Positions 9,201 through 12,556 of a stretch of 12,556 bases of DNA are shown in pieces; within the stretch, counting starts at the first letter, position 1; each line of letters starts with the position of its first letter. This DNA is from CAZLPW01 sp964561495. GTDB lineage: Bacteria > Fidelibacterota > Marinisomatia > Marinisomatales > UBA1611. Position numbers and translations under genes: made by a program. The stretch lies in NCBI GenBank assembly GCA_964561495.1, contig CAZLPW010000057.1:1-12556 (forward strand), given 5' to 3'. Under the pieces are notes generated by a model. That model did not search any database, was not told the origin of the DNA, and saw only the letters and a list, made by a program, of their open reading frames with translations.

Positions 9201-9621
9201 CTGGTCGAATAGATTCTATAAGAACACCTAGTTTCTTTTTTTCTTCTTCCCCGCCTAAACCCGTGACGACAACAGTCTCCAGTCCGAGAACATCCTGTTC
9301 TAAAAAAAAGGTTTTCTCTATGGTTTTATCACCTGAAAAAAGCAAGCTGTCGGTTTTTGGTTTAAAGCCAATGTAGCTAGCTTTTAAAAACAGTGTCTTA
9401 GCCGAGACAGCAGAAACAGGAACAGAAATTGAATATTTACCACTGAAATCTGCAACACCTCCATAGCTGGTCCCTACAATCTCTACATTCGCGCCTGGTA
9501 GTGCTTGGCTCGCCTTGTCTTTTACGACCCCAAGTATCTGAACAGTGTCCAAGGACATTGCCACAGAAAAAAATATAAGCAGTACTATTTTTCGAAAGTT
9601 TTTATTTTGTTTTTTTTGCAA
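6202..9621 (-). CDS. SusC/RagA-family TonB-linked outer-membrane transporter
   Basis: This 1139-residue beta-barrel imports oligomers across the outer membrane using TonB energy, capped by the SusD lipoprotein. After a signal peptide (about residues 1-24), a carboxypeptidase-D regulatory-like domain spans about 28-110 (P-G-A-N-V-E-I-V-G-T, D-F-S-G-K-Y-S-I-S-V). The linker carries E-T-V-V-V-T-G-L-G, and the plug covers about 130-265 (L-R-G-N-V-P-G-F, R-I-R-G-T-G-T-I, L-I-V-V-D-G-I-P-I-N, V-L-K-G-A-A-A-S-A-I-Y-G-S-R-A-S-N-G-V-I-L-I-T-T). The rest is barrel, ending in Phe-Lys-Trp with a terminal aromatic typical of outer-membrane proteins. The start is TTG (9619-9621), 2 nt after the preceding stop. 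No in-frame ATG lies between the upstream in-frame stop at 9658-9660 and this codon, the next ATG is inside the signal peptide, and no Shine-Dalgarno is clear, so initiation is probably coupled. Length and order are typical for the family. Confidence 0.95.
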   Translation of the reverse strand: MQKKQNKNFRKIVLLIFFSVAMSLDTVQILGVVKDKASQALPGANVEIVGTSYGGVADFSGKYSISVPVSAVSAKTLFLKASYIGFKPKTDSLLFSGDKTIEKTFFLEQDVLGLETVVVTGLGGEEEKKKLGVLIESIRPEAARKSGETNLVTALRGNVPGFEIRKTSGDAGTNAYFRIRGTGTISGGHEPLIVVDGIPINSATRTVGGDESVQSPRNRSEASSRTSDINIDDIESIDVLKGAAASAIYGSRASNGVILITTKSGKTGKMQISYKTQVGISGVNNKYPLQQVFGQGAGGENTKNSLFAWGSPLNVEGAPWYDPSYGTDTTYDHMSLISKKGLSREQSFIASGGNEKTAFYISFSRAYEKSHWVDYQEYKKLVSTTYGHKPTRETPSDYLRNSLRLKGSHMIRENLTVSSGISYVRVSTNNVARSHTTDGLGRAILSTPPDFNLVPYLNIETQYHRTSTNENSGSPLGPHSWNNPYWVLFEMQQAQELNRIYGNMKLDYKPTKWATISYNFGADYSYDKRLDLLPIGTYRNGGEGRIFRNMNNSLDWDGSLLVSLDIKTLFNLPARLTIGQSLNSRSTNTIKNLGNEQIVMNYYQMENYTNQTVSEYTSLINTESVFGQVTYDLKEQLFFTAALRRDGSSTFGPSDRRHTFKKLSGAWDFTKRFNVPLISFGKLRAAYGEAGEQPEVYSIYSGYVSDNIGYFGNKVSLGQSGVYNGSLGYVSDSRLGNKAIRPERRTENEYGLDLEVLEGRAGVNLTTYKAISRDVIFTMDVAPSTGSDTYTANGAIIENKGLELTLTLNPVKKKKLNWTSRFLFAKNENLLLEMNGVTKESAALLSDSDIPIDQLSKFTFTAPGHQIGEFRGYSWARFGYGIIATDKDESGATIYVNIDSVYSGRWNRNDVYIQRDGYPDINWQKADGSSGGYLWTGFSPNPDWTGSFYNEIKVSNNIRISSLIDISKGGHIVNYTKNKLSEIGTHKDTENRYHESFDDPSWYGYSEESSTEWGKGKMSELLNNGNSGIGPGEEVEILYDEGFYTSYMGTTTDIINNIEDASYVKLREISLTYLLRSEKTKKWGIKEVDLRISARDLVTWSSYSGWDPETNMMQNRISGEDYFNQPQTWGVSLSVLFKW

Positions 9622-9623
9622 CG

Positions 9624-11330
9624 CTATTTTATGAGAGACATTTTGCCTGACAAAACTCTAGCTCCTGCGGTAATAGTATAATAATAGATGCCGCTTCCAA
9701 CTGTTTTTTGATCTTGTGTGGACCCACCCCAAACAAAAGAATGCTTGCCTGGATATAAAATCTTTTTTCTTGATGACCACTGCTCTTTTCCAAAAACATT
9801 ATAGATTTTTATAGTAACCACATCGGGGGTTCCAAGCAAAAAAGAAACCCTTGTTGTTGGGTTAAATGGGTTTGGGTGATTTCCTAGGGCTTGAAACACC
9901 CTTGGTGTGATTTTATCATTTTCAATCGAAGTTGTGTTGTCTAAAACAACGACAGTCACTGTATCTCTTGAGGTTTGCCCAAAATCATCGCCCACCATTA
10001 ATTCAAAAACAAGAATGTTTTGATTTTCTGGTGAGGTAAAAGTTGTGATTTGTTCCTCTGGGCTAGAGAGATTCACAAAAGACCCGGAAATCTGGGTCCA
10101 CTGGTATGTTTCAATATTACCATCTGGATCTACGCTGGCGCCACCATCCAAGGTCACCACCTCCGCAAGTTCTACACTCTGGTCTGGACCAGCGTCTGCA
10201 ACTGGAGCAAGGTTGGTGTTTGAAACCGCCACAATGACCGTGTCCGTGTCCGTGCCTCCACCATCATCTGTTACTGTTAATGAAAACATTAAAATGTTGG
10301 CTGCCATCGGTGAAATAAAAGTTGTTGTTGGTTCATCCGGGTTTGAAAGCGTTACCGCTGTTCCTGAAAGCTGGGTCCATTGGTAGCTTTGAATGTTTCC
10401 ATCCGCATCCACACTTGAGCTGCCATCTAGAGTAACTGTCTCTGAAAAGCCCACGCTCTGATCTGGACCAGCGTCTGAAACTGGGTCTTCGTTCGTTTGA
10501 AACTCACAACTGTTAGAATAGTTTGACATTGTGTTAACATCTTCGGCGCAGTCTGGATTTTCCGGTTCATACCCTGGTCCCTGGTTTCCATCTTCATCTG
10601 GGTAGTGGCAGGCATAAACATTCCACTCGCTTTGCTCATACACTGTCTGTGGTGTTTCTGTTATTGTGTTGTTGCAGCTGTCAGTAACACAGCCCCGAGA
10701 ACTGTTCCAGTCGCCAGCGTTTCCAAAACAAACATCTGGCTTTCTAAGCAAAACCGCGAACCTGGTAACTCCATAGTATGAGGTTCCTGTTGAGTTCGTT
10801 GGACCAGTCTCTCCAGAGACCTGCCACGATTGCCCTGGGTCTTCTTTTGGGTTTCCGACTGCATCTAGTGGAATGCTGTCATTTGCAGCAAGAACATCGT
10901 CCAAGCCGCCTTCACCCTTAAACAGGCCAACCGCATCGTCGCCGCTAATACTTAAAACACATTCATCTTCTAAAACAAGATCGGCATAGTTTTGTAAGCT
11001 CGCATGTGATACGTCACGCGCGATTCCGTAGCTTGCACCAGGAAACAACAAATGCTGTGGGAGCCTGTTAAAGGAAACACCCGAGTTGTCAAGGGTGCTG
11101 CCCCACCCGGTTCCCGTGGCCCCAGTTTGGCCGTGCCCCTTGATTAAAGCGTATTGGCTAAGATCTATAATATCGTTTGTTGGGTTGTATAATTCAATAT
11201 AGTGGTTGTACGGACCCCCTCCGCTTATTCTTGTTCCTATATACCAAACGCTTATAATAGGGTCTTGAGCAAGGACCAGTGTGTGTATTGATAAATAAAT
11301 TAATAATAGTGCGTGTTTTGTTTTTTTCAT
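9624..11330 (-). CDS. Secreted lamin-tail/PKD protein with type IX-like sorting domain
   Basis: This 568-residue protein has a signal peptide (residues 1-22, ending V-L-A-Q). A lamin-tail domain spans about 24-245 (Y-I-E-L-Y-N-P-T-N-D-I-I-D-L, L-L-R-K-P-D-V, and a closing S-E-W-N-V-Y). Two tandem PKD domains follow (282-371 and 374-465; both D-A-G-P-D-Q-S-V...V-T-L-D-G...Y-Q-W-T-Q). The C-terminal FlgD-like sorting domain spans about 476-568 with H-P-N-P-F-N-P-T-T and a final S-G-I-Y-Y-Y. A linker of about 200-280 holds six cysteines (201, 214, 219, 241, 261, 275). The ATG (11328-11330) overlaps the previous stop as ATGA. No catalytic motif is visible, so I read it as a surface-displayed binding or anchoring component for the SusCD system. 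This role is inferred from position, since lamin-tail domains also occur in secreted nucleases and phosphatases. The stop is TAG at 9624-9626. Confidence 0.88.
   Translation of the reverse strand: MKKTKHALLLIYLSIHTLVLAQDPIISVWYIGTRISGGGPYNHYIELYNPTNDIIDLSQYALIKGHGQTGATGTGWGSTLDNSGVSFNRLPQHLLFPGASYGIARDVSHASLQNYADLVLEDECVLSISGDDAVGLFKGEGGLDDVLAANDSIPLDAVGNPKEDPGQSWQVSGETGPTNSTGTSYYGVTRFAVLLRKPDVCFGNAGDWNSSRGCVTDSCNNTITETPQTVYEQSEWNVYACHYPDEDGNQGPGYEPENPDCAEDVNTMSNYSNSCEFQTNEDPVSDAGPDQSVGFSETVTLDGSSSVDADGNIQSYQWTQLSGTAVTLSNPDEPTTTFISPMAANILMFSLTVTDDGGGTDTDTVIVAVSNTNLAPVADAGPDQSVELAEVVTLDGGASVDPDGNIETYQWTQISGSFVNLSSPEEQITTFTSPENQNILVFELMVGDDFGQTSRDTVTVVVLDNTTSIENDKITPRVFQALGNHPNPFNPTTRVSFLLGTPDVVTIKIYNVFGKEQWSSRKKILYPGKHSFVWGGSTQDQKTVGSGIYYYTITAGARVLSGKMSLIK
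9936..10487 (-). repeat. Tandem PKD-coding repeats
   Basis: Two consecutive units of about 90 codons encode PKD domains that share A-G-P-D-Q-S-V, V-D-x-D-G-N-I and T-Y/S-Y-Q-W-T-Q. They are similar at both DNA and protein level and probably arose by internal duplication. Confidence 0.75.
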
Positions 11331-12502
11331 TTTAAAAAAGTTATCTTTTTTGTTTGTGTTTTTTCTGGGGTTTGAAAAACCACAAAATATAAACCAGACA
11401 TAAGATCTAATCCATATTGATCTTTCCCGTCCCAGTGAACAGATCCCTTTGTCAGCCCGCTAAGTCTCCAGGCCCTTAGCTGCTTTCCTCTTATGTCAAA
11501 AAGATAAATTTTACTGTCTGCCTTTTTATTGGTTTGAAAGCTTATGTTAGCGTATCCATTAAATGGGTTTGGTGTAATTGTTATCGTTCCTTCGTTGCCT
11601 TTAAAAATTTGGCTGTTTGCTGATAGCAAAACAACCGACACTTGAACCGTGTCTGCTCCAGACAGCCCAAGGCTATCCGTAACGGTTAAAACAAACTCTA
11701 GGGCTACACTTTGTTCTGGTGCGTAAAAAGTTGCTATTGCCTGATCATAAGAGAAAAGGTCTACATTAATATTTCCAGGTGTTTGCTGCCAGAGGTAAGT
11801 GACTATGCTGCCGTCTGGGTCGCTGCTCTGCGAGCCGTCTAAAATAACAACAGTGCCTGGGTCTACAGACAGATCTGGACCCGCTACAGAAAGTGGGGGC
11901 TGGTTTTCAACAACAAAAACCGTTGTTGTGTCTGTTGCGCTTAGTCCTTCGTTGTCCGCTACGGTTAAACTGACTTTTATTTCCGTTTCTTGTAGCGGCG
12001 CATTGAAACTACAATTAACCTGATTAGAATCAGAAAATACAACACCTGTCCCTCCTATCTGGCGCCACAAATATGAGTCTATTGTTCCGTCTTGGTCCGC
12101 GCTTTGTGAGCCATTTAAAAACACCTGGTCTCCAACAAAAACCATCTGGTCTGGCCCAGCGTTGCTAACTGGAAAAAAGTTAAACTGATCTGGCCCATAT
12201 AAATAAAGCTCACACTCTCCTGTTCCAAACAAAGCGTGTATCCCGCAGTCTGTTTCAACTACGCTATTAAAATCATGGGAAACATTTGGTATTTGAGCCA
12301 GCCTATGTCGGTTATAAATACTGTCTCCATAAAAATACCCCAGATATGAAAAAAAGATATGTGATCTCATTAAAATATTAGAGCCTTGAGTCATTCTTGC
12401 GCAGTTACTGACACCGCCAGAGTAATCATACTGCCCTACAAGATAGGTAACGCGGGTGTTTAAGTATTGATTAATTATATTTTGAGAGCCCACCTCTTCC
12501 AT
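11327..12502 (-). CDS. Secreted alpha/beta hydrolase with PKD and sorting domains, N-terminally cut
   Basis: This is the C-terminal part of a larger secreted enzyme. From ATG 12500-12502 it is 391 residues, but the frame is coding-like up to 12538, where an in-frame TGA (12539-12541) stops it. The ATG is therefore only a nominal start. Residues 1-93 match the last third of an alpha/beta hydrolase: Y-L-V-G-Q-Y-D (probable acid Asp26), C-A-R-M-T-Q-G, I-P-N-V-S-H-D (probable catalytic His76) and a final A-L-F-G. The nucleophile serine and any signal peptide would lie beyond the window. Residues 112-200 and 203-292 are two PKD domains (both A-G-P-D, W-x-Q). About 307-391 is a FlgD-like sorting domain with T-P-N-P-F-N-G and a closing S-G-L-Y-F-V-V-F. 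The stop TGA at 11327-11329 overlaps the next ATG. A surface esterase-type depolymerase feeding SusCD is the likely role. Substrate unknown. The gene may be frameshifted or simply misassembled at the edge. Confidence 0.75.
   Translation of the reverse strand: MEEVGSQNIINQYLNTRVTYLVGQYDYSGGVSNCARMTQGSNILMRSHIFFSYLGYFYGDSIYNRHRLAQIPNVSHDFNSVVETDCGIHALFGTGECELYLYGPDQFNFFPVSNAGPDQMVFVGDQVFLNGSQSADQDGTIDSYLWRQIGGTGVVFSDSNQVNCSFNAPLQETEIKVSLTVADNEGLSATDTTTVFVVENQPPLSVAGPDLSVDPGTVVILDGSQSSDPDGSIVTYLWQQTPGNINVDLFSYDQAIATFYAPEQSVALEFVLTVTDSLGLSGADTVQVSVVLLSANSQIFKGNEGTITITPNPFNGYANISFQTNKKADSKIYLFDIRGKQLRAWRLSGLTKGSVHWDGKDQYGLDLMSGLYFVVFQTPEKTQTKKITFLK
11627..12169 (-). repeat. Tandem PKD-coding repeats
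   Basis: Two PKD units within the secreted hydrolase gene, sharing A-G-P-D, L-N/D-G-S-Q-S and D-x-D-G-S/T-I blocks. They are related to, but more diverged than, the pair in the neighbouring lamin-tail gene. Confidence 0.65.
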
Positions 12503-12556
12503 GTAGTTGTTTAGGTTGTATAAGGAATAGAAATCATATCATATTTTGTAAAAAAA

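Noticed and set aside
1..12556. CRISPR arrays, tRNA or rRNA genes, insertion sequences
   Set aside because: No regularly spaced direct repeats, cloverleaf-like segments, rRNA motifs or transposase-like frames were seen on either strand. The repeats found are PKD-coding duplications.

Overview
The window looks like bacterial DNA from the FCB superphylum, most probably a marine 'Candidatus Neomarinimicrobiota' (Marinimicrobia/SAR406) or a close relative. This is inferred from a SusC/SusD pair, C-terminal sorting domains with H-P-N-P-F-N-P-T and T-P-N-P-F-N-G motifs (type IX secretion-like), lamin-tail and PKD secreted proteins, a G-C-T-D...N-Y-D...D-D-G-S-C segment, and a promoter-like element of Bacteroidota form. 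No rRNA or marker gene is present, so the phylum call is provisional.

Every convincing gene is on the minus strand, so transcription runs from high to low coordinates. In that order they are: a cut-off secreted alpha/beta hydrolase with two PKD domains and a sorting domain (11327-12502, entering from beyond the window); a secreted lamin-tail protein with two PKD domains and a sorting domain (9624-11330); a SusC/RagA TonB-dependent outer-membrane transporter (6202-9621); a SusD/RagB lipoprotein (4790-6208); a periplasmic alpha/beta hydrolase (3931-4803); and a DASS/SLC13-type anion transporter of the inner membrane (2454-3926). The junctions are a 4-nt overlap, a 2-nt gap, a 7-nt overlap, a 14-nt overlap and a 4-nt gap, so these six genes almost certainly form one translationally coupled operon. 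A rho-independent terminator (2345-2371) closes it.

Downstream, 2252-2453 holds that terminator, a Bacteroidota-type promoter candidate and an AT-rich inverted repeat. Then comes a long secreted multidomain protein (start 2251, at least 750 residues) that leaves the window without a stop. It has a lamin-tail domain, two probable OB-fold modules, a D-S-W-G-D-G-W-N-G module, further beta-sandwich domains and the start of a probable FN3 domain.

Read as a pathway, the operon resembles a polysaccharide-utilisation locus without any visible glycosidase. A surface hydrolase cuts an ester-containing material, SusCD binds and imports fragments across the outer membrane, a periplasmic hydrolase of the same fold finishes the cut, and a DASS carrier takes a small (di)carboxylate or similar anion into the cytoplasm. 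The gene families and junctions are seen in the sequence. The ester or polyester substrate is inference.
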